Shown: positions 35,801-46,340 of the stretch, in pieces
Layout of the letters: each line of letters starts with the position of its first letter
How positions within the stretch are numbered: position 1 is the stretch's first letter
From: Diploscapter coronatus
Lineage: Eukaryota > Nematoda > Chromadorea > Rhabditida > Rhabditidae
Reading direction: 5' to 3'
Assembly: GCA_964036155.1 (NCBI GenBank)
Contig: OZ038423.1
Span: 53,335,249-53,399,248 of the forward strand
DNA length: 64,000 bases
The notes under the pieces: model-generated
Told to the model about the DNA's origin: nothing
The model's input: only the letters and a program-made list of their open reading frames with translations
The model's database searches: none
Made by a program: the position numbers and the translations under genes

Positions 35801-36760
35801 TCAGTAGCTCTGAGCTGCAGCAGAAGCAGTCTGTTCTCATTGCTGAGTGCCTCTCTTTCCTGCGCCACCTGTCTCAGCAGTGTGTTTTCCGTCTCCAATC
35901 GGTTCACTTTCGGTAGCAAATTGTGCCTCAGCGTTTCATACTGAAGATAATAAATGATCATAAGAAAGTGGGAGACATGTCAACTTCCCAAACATATCTT
36001 GGAATACACTGTCCGAGTTCCCGATTTTCATTAAACAGAAAAGATATCGGTGCAATTCGAAACGTTCAACTCTGATAATTAGTTAATTTTTATTAACCTT
36101 CTTCATGACCTTGGTGCATTTAGTATTGAGGTTGTCATTGTTTTCCTGTGCCTTCTCCAGTCTCTTCTCCAGCGAGTACATTTCGGTTCTCAGATCGCCC
36201 ACCTGAATGAATGCCCCACTTCATCCCTTCCCCTTCCCTATTCATTCTCACCTGTTCGGCCAGTTTCTGCTCAGACCCGGCCTGTTCATCTGCTGCCTCG
36301 TAGAAGATCCTTCTCACGATCTGCTCAACAGTTGTCTGCGAGCGGCAGATCGCACAGCTCTTCGAATACTGAAAAGGGATCTTGATGAGAGTAAAGAACG
36401 TTTTTAATCGTTTTCCAAAAAATGTAAGTTTTGAAAAGGGGCATATTCATTTTACTGTAAGAGAATAATAAAACTTTGACTTTTGTTAATACTGCTTCGT
36501 CAGGACAAATTAGGTAATATCGTGATACTTCTTCACACATTTAGCTGCCATCATTTGATTTTCCGATAATTCCAATTTCCAGTCAAAATGCAAGTAGAAA
36601 GAGTTAGACGAACCTTGACCCATTCCTGGATGCAGTTGAAGTGGAACGTGTGTCCGCACTGCAGCACAGAGGCCTCTGCATACAGCATCATGTTCCTGCA
36701 GATCGGACATTTCGAGACTGAGGCTGATGGAGCAGAGGGCGCAGAGGAAGTCGACGCCAT
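32892..36760 (-). CDS. trul-1: TRAIP-type RING-H2 E3 ubiquitin ligase
   Basis: TRAIP ubiquitinates the CMG replisome at stalled or mitotic forks. The start at 36760 encodes a short Ser/Ala leader, then a RING-H2 with all eight ligands: C18, C21 (CPIC), C35, H37, H40, C43 (CGHTFHFNC), C54, C57 (CAIC). The second pair comes from exon 2 (36368-36252). Exon 2 continues TVEQIVRRIFYEAADEQAG, matching the family after the RING. A long coiled coil follows (exons about 36200-34950: LRTEMYSLEKRLEKAQ, NRLETENTLLRQVAQERE, HRFQLEIHEYEKRIAEFSKK). The rest is disordered and charged. Near the end is TLTLTQFWNR, a PCNA-box-like motif where human TRAIP also has one. One intron (33852-33606) starts with GC, forced by frame. 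Confidence 0.85.
35167..35418. repeat. Fold-back element in a trul-1 intron
   Basis: The left arm acctgtttgctacgaagatt plus tagataaaaa matches the reverse complement of the right arm ending at 35418 (atctaaattctcatagcgag). Inner stretches near 35205-35240 and 35345-35385 also pair. About 250 nt. Confidence 0.7.
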
Positions 36761-37698
36761 TCACTGTACTGAAATTTAGAACTGAAGAAAAACCATCGAA
36801 AGATACGAAAATCAGAAAAAAAATCGAGACGGAACAATTCAAATGACTGCAATTCGCGGGGCTGCAATGCAGCGTAAAAAAGAGCGCTTGAATGAGGAAG
36901 AGTCGAAACAAGCCAAATCAAAAGTTGGAGAATAAATATTTCGGAACATAAACAAATATGTTAGAGCCTCAAAAATAAATTTAAAAAAATGAATTCAAAT
37001 TCGTTAAATTTATTTTCTGGCGACCCCTTCTAAAATAACTTTCATTTGACGCGCAAAGTGTGTACGTCTTCAGCTGAAGCCTAAATTTGTCATCATTTGA
37101 AAGCTGATGAAATTTAAGAAAAGTTATAAGAATTAGATTTTTGATTTTCGATTAAAAACTTGAATTTTGGGTGAAAACCTGTCAAAAATGATCAAAAAAT
37201 CGATTTTATGTTAATTTCGACCATTTTTTGAAATCGAAGTTGAAAATAGATTTTATTTTTGAAATCTCCATAGTCGATTTGTATAGTTGGTATGAAAATT
37301 TGAAATGAAAATTGAAATTTTTAAAAAAGGGTGACTACATTCTTATATAGTAGAGGTAATTTTAACCCAAAGGCTTTTTGAAAGTGGTCACTAACACCTC
37401 CAAAAATCACCTGCATAATCAATGAAGAGAATAGTACATGAAAAGATACAGAGAATAGCGAGTAAGTAATCCAAAGATCCACTTGCCAACTTCTTTATCC
37501 TTCTCATTCAGTTCTCAACTCTCGTCTTCCATGGTTATTTTTCTTTTTCTTCCTCACTTATTTTTAGCTTCAATTTGTATATTCCGAATCTCAGCTTGAT
37601 ATGTCGCCTAAATAGGGTTACATTCACTTCTAAATCATTAATTGCAGACTTTCTCATTCAATCAATATTATGATGATTGTTTAGGTCTCTTCACAAAG
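36761..37698. other. Divergent intergenic region (trul-1 / kelch copy 1)
   Basis: No exon was seen. From 37363 on, the sequence is the upstream part of the duplicated kelch unit and matches 39704 onward. The segment 36930-37330 is AT-rich with repeated gaaaattgaaatttttg-like tracts. Confidence 0.5.
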
Positions 37699-38969
37699 AT
37701 GCTAGCCAATCTACCAGTCGAAATGATATTGCTGATCTGCGAATATCCCGAATTCAAAGATCTGGGACAATTGGCCTGGACTAACAATCGGATGATGCAA
37801 ATCGTCAAGAAATATCGACCGATGGCGCTTGAGAGGAAAACTTTATTCTATCGTAGGAAAATATTTCTTATATGAGCGAAAATTAATTTTACTATTTAGT
37901 GGTTTATAAAAACGACAAATTTTGGGAAGGAAGAATTTGTCTGTTTGATTCGCATACTATTTCTGTTGAGCAGACTGCGAGATTTACTAATTATCTATGG
38001 CCATATGAAGTAGCAACCACGCAGAATAAGGTAAATTTTTATGCTCGTCATTTTGGATAATTTCTTAGATTTCAGATTTTTGGAATTGACAGCGCAATAA
38101 AATCATCTGAAATATATGACGTGAATACTCGACAAATTTCAAGAGGTTTTATCAATAATTCCATGAATGACCAACTCAAATAATTTTACAGGTCCAGCTC
38201 TTCCTGAATGGCGTCAACAGGCATCTGTGGCTTATTTCAAAGACAAGTTGTATTATGTGGGTGGATGGGAGTCTGAAGAAATGAAAACTACAAAGCGAGT
38301 TGATGTAAGAAGATCGAATGAAAATCCATGAAATAATTTATTCAGGTTTTAATAAATGGAAAATGGCAAACAGGACCAGCACTTCCTCTTCCAATGAAAT
38401 ATGCTCAAGCAATAATATGCGATGAAATTTTATACGGTCACATTATAACATATTCATTATTTTATTTATGGATATTCAGTTATTGATGGATGGAATAAGA
38501 AGATATATCGATTATCAGACGATGAACGGGAATGGATCGAGGTTGGAGAGATGCCGAAAACACGAACTTATTTCGGAGCTGCATCGTTAAATGGGAAAAT
38601 TTACATTACTGGAGGAATTAAAGAGTTGAAGTTGTTAATTTTGTATGATAAATAATGTGCCATTATATATTTAGTGGCGACGATGAAGTATTCAAGTTCT
38701 GTCTGTGTTTCGACCCTTCAGCTCCAGTTGGCAGTCGGATTTCCCGAATCGCTGATATGAAGTATGCAAGATACCGTCATTCGCTCGTTGTCACTAACGG
38801 GAAATTGTATGCAATCGGAGGGTGAGCTGAGATTTAGCATATCTTTATACGACATATTTGCTAATTTAGATTTAAAAAAGGTCTATGGGAAAAGTTTTGC
38901 AACTCAATCGAGGAATACGATCCGCAAACGAATAAATGGCGTGAGGTCGAAAACATTGACATAAAATAA
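37699..38969 (+). CDS. F-box/kelch-repeat protein, copy 1 (C-terminally shortened)
   Basis: The N-terminus LANLPVEMILLICEYPEFKD, LGQLAWTNNRMMQIVKK fits an F-box (a Skp1-binding, SCF substrate-receptor module). Kelch repeats follow: ASVAYFKDKLYYVGGW, GAASLNGKIYITGG and SLVVTNGKLYAIGG, each with the double glycine. Exons are separated by introns of about 40-60 nt (first one gtagga...atttag after residue FY). The start ATG 37699 follows TTTAGGTCTCTTCACAAAG. One internal donor reads GTCACA where copy 2 has GTAACA. The C-terminus ends NKWREVENIDIK, about 23 residues shorter than copy 2, so the last propeller blade may be incomplete. Substrate unknown. Confidence 0.75.
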
Positions 38970-39116
38970 AACTTTATTATAATCTCAGATTTTGTATAGA
39001 AATTGTATTCAATAAACTGAAATAATCATTTCATTTCAATGAGCATGATACAGACAACTCTTGAATGCATCCAAAAGTGATGAGGGATAATTTTAACTGA
39101 AATAAATACTCCTTTT

Positions 39117-39200
39117 AATCAGGGTTATACGAACTGAACTTCGAACTGTCTGGAAGTTCAGTTCAAGTTCGATTTTTTCGAACTTCAGACAGCCCTGATT
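39117..39200. repeat. Short hairpin between the kelch paralogues
   Basis: The ends aatcaggg and ccctgatt are exact complements, and the inner gaactgtctgg/cagacag and repeated gaacttc units also fold. It lies in the segment where the two copies do not match. Confidence 0.6.
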
Positions 39201-40075
39201 CTGTTATTTATTCTCCATTATTTGCGACAACGTCATTGCCAGAAAATTTAATTGTTTTAAATGCGGTCGAATAAATTCACGAAAAATAATAAATAAGTGA
39301 TAGCATATCGAACATTGATCGACTTATGTTAACACACCTCTTGAAATATCCACTCTGAAGTGAGTTATCCAGAAAGTACTGTAATTAGTAGCCATTTTCG
39401 AGAAATAAACCACACCATGAGAATCAGGGTGAAAAACTGAACAATACATGCGAAAATCAGTCAAATCGGCGGATCCCTGGAAACACCGATTTTGGTCCTT
39501 ACTGGCATTCACTCTTAAGCACCCGGTAAAGTTACCCCGATATCATTATTTCATCCACTTCTGTCGTGCCTGCTTAATGATGTCTCAAACCTGATCATCA
39601 TAATATAAATTTATGTTCAAAACTTTCATTTTTCCCCAATCCAGATCCCGTTCAATTCTACTTTATTCACACTTGCTAGACTATAATCATAAATATGACG
39701 ACAGTTTAATCCAAAGGCTTTTTGGAAGTGGTCACGACACCTCCAAAAAATCACTTGCAGAATCAATGAAGAGAGAAATAGTGCATGAAAAGGTACAGAA
39801 AATACCGAGTAAGTGGTCCAAAGATCCACTTGCCAACTTCTTTATCCTTCTCATTCAGTTCTCGATACTTATCTTCCATAGTCATTTTTCTTTTTATTCC
39901 TCACATTTTAGCTTCAATTTGTGTATTCCAAATCTCAACTTGATATGTCATTTAAATAGGGTTACTTTCACTTCTAAATCATTATTTGCCAACTTTTTCA
40001 TTCGATCAATACTCTTTTACTATTTTAAAATAATACTGGTGACTGTTTAGGTCTCTTAACAGCGACTTAACAAAG

Positions 40076-41409
40076 ATGCTAGCCAATTTACCAGTCGAAA
40101 TGATATTGCTGATCTGCGAATATCCCGAATTCAAAGACCTGGGACAATTGGCCTGGACTAATAGACGGATGATGCAAATAATCAGGAAATATCTGCCGGC
40201 AGCGCTCGAGAGGAAAACTTTGTTCTATCGTAGGAAAATATTTCTTGTATTCTCGAAAATTAATTTTAGTATTTAGTGGATTATAATAAAAAGGGCACTT
40301 GGGAAGGAAGAATTTGTCTGTTTGATTCGCATAATTATTCTGTTGAGCAGATTGGAAAATTTACTAATTATTTATGGCCATTTGATGTAGCAACTACACG
40401 GAATAAGGTAGATTATTCTATCTGTCATTGATAATTTTATAATTTTAGATTTTCGCAATTGGATTTAGTAAAAGGTCGTTTGAAATATATGACTTGAATA
40501 CTCGACAATTCTCAAGAGGTCTTATCAACAAATCCATGAATGATCGATTCAAAGAATTTTACAGGTCCAGATCCTCCTGAATGGTATCTTGGTGCATATG
40601 TGGCTTATTTCAAAGATAAGTTGTATTATTTGGGTGGAGAGGATCCTAAAACAAAGGAAAAGACGAATCGAGTTGATGTAAGAAGATCGAGTGAAAGTCC
40701 ATGAAATAATTTATTCAGGTTTTAATAGATGGAGAATGGCAAACAGGACCTACATTTCCTCTTCCAATTAGTTGTGTTAAAACAATAACATGCAATGAAA
40801 CTTTATACGGTAACATTATGGCATATTCATTATTGTAATTATGGATATTCAGTTATTGATGTAAACGGTAGTAATAAGATATATCGATTATCAGACGATG
40901 AACGGGAATGGATTGAAATTGGGGAGCTTCCAGAAAAACGAATGAACTTCGGAGCTGCATCGCTAAATGGAAAGCTCTACATAACTGGAGGAGGAAGGTT
41001 GTTTAATTTTGTATGATAAATAATGTATCAATATATATTTAGCTATCCTAATGCACTAAAATCTTGTTTGTGTTTCGACCCCTCAGCTCCAGTTGACAGA
41101 CGAATTTCTCAAATCGCTGATATGAGTTATGCAAGAGAGCATCATTCGCTCATTGTCGCTAACGAAAAATTGTATGCAATCGGAGGGTGAGCTAAGATTT
41201 TGCATATCTTAATACGAAATATTTTTCAACTTAGATTTCAAGAAGCTTCATGGGAAAATTTTTGTAACCCAATCGAAGAATACGATCCACAAACGAATAA
41301 ATGGAGAGAAGTGGGAAAAACTAACTTACCTCGCATTTTTTACGGCAATGTCATCAATGATTTTGACTACCCTCTTATTGTAACGTCAGTTGTTGGTAAT
41401 ATTCCATAA
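40076..41409 (+). CDS. F-box/kelch-repeat protein, copy 2
   Basis: Paralogue of the preceding gene with the same exon pattern. The F-box region (LANLPVEMILLICEYPEFKD, LGQLAWTNRRMMQIIRKY) is nearly identical, while the kelch part diverges more. Blades include AYVAYFKDKLYYLGGE, GAASLNGKLYITGGG and SLIVANEKLYAIGG. The C-terminus continues NKWREVGKTNLPRIFYG, then NVINDFDYPLIVTS, giving the longer last blade missing in copy 1. The final residues VVGNIP and the stop codon fall within the candidate LTR that starts at 41391. Function is inferred only as a ubiquitin-ligase adaptor. Confidence 0.75.
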
Positions 41410-41648
41410 CTCCTTGGAGAGAGGAACATCAACCATTCGAATCTATTCCGGAAGGGTTGAGAGTTCTTCCAGAGATGCAGACGCCAGGATAGAATTTTTA
41501 GAGTGAGGAGCCATATATAAAGCGGCGTCCTTACTTGTTACGTTTTTCTTCTTACTTCGTTCACCGTATTTACTTCGATTTTACCTTTTATTGTGTTCTA
41601 TATTGGGAAATAAATCTTTACATATCTCGTGCAGCTTTACTTATTACA
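41391..41648 (+). mobile_element. Candidate solo LTR (BEL/Pao-like)
   Basis: Starts TGTTGG and ends TTACA, with a TATA-like box (atatataaagcgg, about 41513) and AATAAA (about 41609) in LTR-like order. No retroviral coding sequence or second LTR is in the window, and I see no clear target-site duplication. The call rests on layout only. Confidence 0.35.
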
Positions 41649-42689
41649 ACCTAAGTATAGATTAAACTTAATAACCCTAAATAGTCTGCACAGACAATGA
41701 AATTATCGGAGTATATAGTATTGATTTAAATGCGGTCGAATAAGTTCAAGAAAAACAATAAATAATTGATAGCATATCGAAAATTGATCAACTTATATTA
41801 ACACGCTCTCGAAAATATTCACTCTGAAGTGAGTTATTCCGGAAAGTACGGTAATTAGTGGTTATTTTCGAAAAACGAATTGCACCATGAGAATCAGCAC
41901 GAAAAGCTCAACAAAATATGACAATCAGCCAAATCCAAGGACCCCTGGTCCAACCGGCTTTGGTTCCTACTGACATTCACTCTTCAAGATATTTTGCATT
42001 TTCTCCTTGGAACGTGACATCTACATACTTTGCCGATTTCGATTTGATTTATTGCATCGTTGCCATATTGTTTTCCATGCGAATGTGCATGGCTCATTTA
42101 CCAATTACCTATTTTTCAGGATGTGTCATAGCTACTCTATCTCCGCTCTTTTATTCCCTTTCCACTCTCTTCCCTTTGACTATTGACTACCAAATAATCC
42201 CCTTTCAAGGACACCTATGCCTATCTTCAAAATCCATATTTATAGCTGCTCCTGCTGTCTTGGATTAGGCTCCTTATTTCAGTTTCACGGAATTTTCGTT
42301 AACATTAACGATTCGCATCACTTCTGCTATATACTGAATTTATGCACCGCTTGATTACTAGATGTGGAAAAAAATTTAAACAGAATTAGTTTAGTTTCTC
42401 TTTTTTTCATTTTCATCGCGTCGCGGTTTGCATCCACATTGCTCCGATGTTAGCGAGAAAATCTCGTGATTTCATCGTTGTCCAATTCAAATTCCTAGAG
42501 ATTTTTAACTGATGCTGAATTTTACCGCTTCTTACAAAGAAATTTATGTGAAATGTTTAGCCTATCGTGGTATTTTATTTGTTCATCTCACATTAATGAA
42601 GATCACCTTTGGAAGATTTTATAATCCACTTGACTAAAATGCTTCACCCTTTTGTTAGTTTCATTTTATCCCACCCGCAAACTTCTCAC

Positions 42690-42815
42690 CTGTCCTTCTC
42701 TTAGCGACTCGCATTGTTCCTCATGTTCGTGCATCTCGAATATCTCTTCAGTGCAGATGTAGTTGTCCGCCTCGCTCCCGTCCCCGTAACTGCGAATGCC
42801 TGCCTTCCTGTCCAT
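42690..42815 (-). CDS. Orphan first exon of an unidentified minus-strand gene
   Basis: ATG at 42815 opens MDRKAGIRSYGDGSEADNYI, then CTEEIFEMHEHEEQCESLRE and GQ, and ends at a consensus donor CAG|gtgaga. An in-frame stop lies two codons upstream of the ATG. Codon use is mixed and protein-like. I cannot find the next exon: downstream on this strand are the kelch genes (opposite strand) and then trul-1. The rest of the gene may lie beyond a long intron, or this may be an alternative 5' exon. No family recognised. Confidence 0.4.
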
Positions 42816-44354
42816 GAATTATTCTCCTCTCCTCCTTTCATTTGACACTCTCAGCCTGGTCTGCCTTTATTCGTCCCTTCTTCCATTGTTTTGTCGGTTT
42901 CTTTTCGGCAACTTCTCGTCCCAGGCATCTATCATTCCTCCCCTTGTTTAGTTCAGATGAGCCGTAGTTTTGTTTAGAGCAAAGGCCGGTTGATCCGCTG
43001 CATATGGCCGTCATTTTTCATTTCTGGCCCATTTTTGTTACTCGTTTGGTCTGTTAGTATTCGAGTATAGCTAGAAGTGCCAGAATACCAACATTAGCAT
43101 TCGAGTTATGCGTTAGAAATTTTCAAACACTTTTTCCGAACCATTTGGTCGGATTCCTTATTGATAATCATAGGAAAGTGTTTTTGTATGACATGAATAT
43201 GGAATCTAAAAGGCGTTCTATTCTGGTTAATCTTGTCGATCAAGCCTCAATGCTAGTTTTCCATGATTATCAATCTCGAAAATTGACTTGGCACCTCTCT
43301 AAGTATAGTGACTACTTTTCAGTGACATTTGAGAAACTCATTCCTCGTGGTCACTTTCTCTCCTCATAGCTATAGCTGTGTCCATCTTTGTCGTGTTATT
43401 TTGTCCTTATATGTGCAGCTCGTCTTTTGTATTGCCCTCTTTATCTGCTTACATGTTCTATTCAAATTTCCCTTCATTCGCTCGACAGGCTTCCCTCCCC
43501 ACAAAGGGGCAAAAGGGCCAGTCCGCAGCAGCAAAGAAGCAGTAAATCTCATTTTCGTCTCTGCTTGTTCTGCTTGGAGCAGCGGGCCATCTTTGCCTCG
43601 AGATTCGCGACGACAAACTTGAACAACTGCAGAGGAAGAAGAAAACACAAAAGGAAGAATAAAATAACTAAAGTATCCCCCTGAAGAAGACGGGCGCATC
43701 TGAATGCACAACTGCACAACGAGGATACCTCGTGCTCTGCTACTAGCTCATTTGTGAAAAGATTCTTTCTTGTAGATTTTCAACATCCTCAATTTTTTAT
43801 TAACGCACCCAGATGTGGCCACTAAAATAGAGCTGTTCATTTGTAAGACACTCGTTTTTCCTAATCGGTAGTTCTACGATTATTATTGCATTGTTCCATT
43901 CCATGTCCTACGATTTCAATCTTCAGATAGCCGTTTTTGGCTTTTATTTAGCAATTCTCCCAAGTGCCGCAAGCATTTTCTCCGTTTGCTGCATTTGATT
44001 TGGACTCGCAGCGCATCTTTCTTTTTTCTTCCGATAAACACATCGCTTTACCTATTCTCCTATTTTTGGAGTTTTCTATATTTTGGAATTTTTAAAGTTA
44101 GATTTCAACCTAACAATAAGAAGAACTATCGTCAGGCGAAAATAAACTAGGTAGAGAGCGTAAGTATTTTTTTCCGATATGTATTGAGGTAGAGGAAATT
44201 TATATTCCTGTTTTTTATGGCTAATGACACATGAGAGATGAAGCTTTGTAAAGGGAATATTCTGAGAATAGATCGCAAGTTATTTCTAACGAGCGTTCTC
44301 TCTAAATCTGGTTGGATTTGAATTTGAGTTTTCTGACAGTACGTTGTAACTATT

Positions 44355-44451
44355 ACATCATGGTTCATTGGAAAACGTGGTGTGAATTGTTGACTGCATT
44401 GATGCCGAATTGCCCGTGTGTGGAATTGGTCGAATTCCCCAGGTGCGAGTG
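44355..44451 (-). CDS. Possible short exon, Asn-glycosylation-like sequence
   Basis: From an ATG, the minus strand reads MAANHSHLGNSTNSTHGQFG, then INAVNNSHHVFQ and a stop. The density of NxS/T sites resembles an extracellular receptor N-terminus, and a GT near the end could be a donor. Evidence is weak because there is no partner exon, and other frames are open here as well. Confidence 0.2.
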
Positions 44452-46340
44452 ATTGGCAGCCATCTCCTCGTTTCCATATGTTGCTCTGTCTCTGCTCTGT
44501 TGCTTGCCTCCTTTGGATGCCTACTCCTGATCCCTTCCTCCATTCTTCTATTCCTGATGCCTCCTGATGCGATCTGACATTCCCTTCTCCTCTCCTTCAA
44601 TCCCGCATTACTCGCAACTCTACTCCATCATTTTATGACACGTTGTTTGCTATATCAAATTTCGAACAGAGATATTTTCGCTCCTACCGTCTCTTTCATC
44701 ATAGAGTTTCTTACCGTATTAGATTGAGAGAAAATTCTTGCAACGTTTCTAATACATTTCAAAGGAATCACCTTACTAGATAATCAGTTGATATGATGAA
44801 ATTTATATCGATACACAATCAAAATCATCGAAGTTAGTGCATTGTAGCCATTTATCATTTCGACTTTTTATTTGACTCTATAAGTTGATCTTCACCTATT
44901 TATCAAGATACTTTACTCAGTCCGTTATTCTGAAAAACACTATTTATGAGTAATGTTCCTAATCACTTGAGTCTGCAAAATTTCATCGGAATCTGCTCTG
45001 CTCTGATTATATTCTATCTGCATTGTGATTTTCAACCCGTCTCCAATTTCTCCCATTCTCTGCTGTTTTCCCCCAAAATAGTGATGTAACAGCCCCAGTT
45101 CAGCATCCAGCAGCTCTTTCTCAATTCCCCTCTTCTTTTTTCTTCGAGTATTTCTCCTTCTGCTTCACTAGTTTCGTATAAATTGTGTGAAGAATCATAA
45201 TGTTCCCCCTTGTTTTGGTTTGGTTTGTTTTCCCTTTCAGTTGTAATATCATCTCATTTTGTTCTCATTTGCATTGCAATTTGCATCTTTTCTGCTTCTC
45301 TGCAGATGCTTTGTCTTCGTCGTATTCATTCAATTGTGCTAGTGTTTTTCATGTTTTGAATCTCGAGGGAGCACCTTTGAGTGTGAAAATGCCCAAAGAC
45401 ATATGCGAGGCGCAGAAGCACAATGGCATGATGGCGGAGAAGAAGATCTGTTGATTTTACTAGTACTAGATTTTTATTCTTTATCAAAGGTTTTCAATGA
45501 GAACAGTTTAAAAATCGCGCTTGTCCAAACTCATGATTCTCAAATATGTCCATTCTATTTTGAAAGAATGAAATGAGATTTTCGTTAATCTCTCTCAATC
45601 CAGACATCTTTTCAATTTGGCTAATTTTTCCTCGGCACTAAAAATTTCGAGATTCATTGAAACTTCTGCAACAAATTGTAGATTTGCCAAATTTATGTCT
45701 ATTTCATAAAATCCAAATTAGTTGATAGTCGTTAATTTTCATTGCATTCATCCGATTGCGTCTGTTATTAGGCATCTAACCTCGCCATTTCCCTCGCAAT
45801 CCATCATTCAGAACCTTCAATTTCGGATCCTCAGATTCATCAGTTTTCCATCGCATTTTCATCAGTTCTTCCTTCTAAAGAACGCCTCCTTTTCATGTTC
45901 TCCTCCTCCTTCTTCAAGCGTTCTTCCCTTTCAATTCAGTGCTCCTTCAGTTGTCTTCCTTTCCCTTCCCTTTCAAGCATCGTTTCACTCTATTCTCCCC
46001 CTTCCCCCTGCTTCCCGAATCTGCGTGCCCCGACAATCTATCATTTTTCTGCATTTTGTGTTTTTTCTGCCAAAAATGGATGCGAGACTTTTTGAACGAC
46101 GACCGAGATTATCTGTTTCAGTTTTGCACAACAAACAAATCGCGTTCTCCAATTTATCATCTAAAAACGTCCAATCTTCTGCCTTTGTGAAGGTTCATCC
46201 TCACGAAATTTTAGATCTCGAAATTACTTTCTGCTAAACTGAATTGAAGAAAAAATCGGATTTCAGCTATTCCTGATAAATTCGATGTATGGAGATGTGA
46301 TATCAATTACCGAAGGGACGTGTAATTATTGCGTCATCAG

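Larger units (their letters stand above)
37363..39515 (+). repeat. Tandem duplication, copy 1
   Basis: This unit matches 39704-41974 over upstream flank (ccaaaggcttttt...), F-box/kelch gene and downstream flank (ttaaatgcggtcgaataa... to cattcactctt). The two gene ends differ, so similarity is interrupted between the last codons and about 39240. Confidence 0.85.
39704..41974 (+). repeat. Tandem duplication, copy 2
   Basis: Head-to-tail copy of 37363-39515, about 2.3 kb. Divergence is visible throughout (many substitutions and small indels), so the duplication is not recent. A candidate LTR sits inside this copy only. Confidence 0.85.
41649..46340. other. Gene-poor region with two orphan candidate exons
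   Basis: About 4.7 kb. The sequence to 41974 is duplicated flank. From about 42640 to 46080 the plus strand is pyrimidine-rich. Two minus-strand candidate exons (42815-42690 and about 44451-44355) are described separately. The 171-codon frame at 45722-46237 translates a CT-rich tract into Ser/Pro/Phe and has no support. A frame ending at 45454 (SVKMPKDICEAQKHN...) could be an exon, but its partners are unknown. Confidence 0.4.

Noticed and set aside
41918..42268. 116-codon open frame, plus strand
   Set aside because: Begins in duplicated flanking DNA downstream of kelch copy 2. The matching part of copy 1 is not open and no splice sites support it.
43370..43717. 115-codon minus frame in the gene-poor region
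   Set aside because: No splice context, no domain, and a composition matching the surrounding pyrimidine-rich DNA.
45722..46237. 171-codon open frame, plus strand, the longest in the window
   Set aside because: It translates a CT-rich tract into Ser/Phe/Pro runs with no domain, no splice context and competing open frames. Composition explains it.
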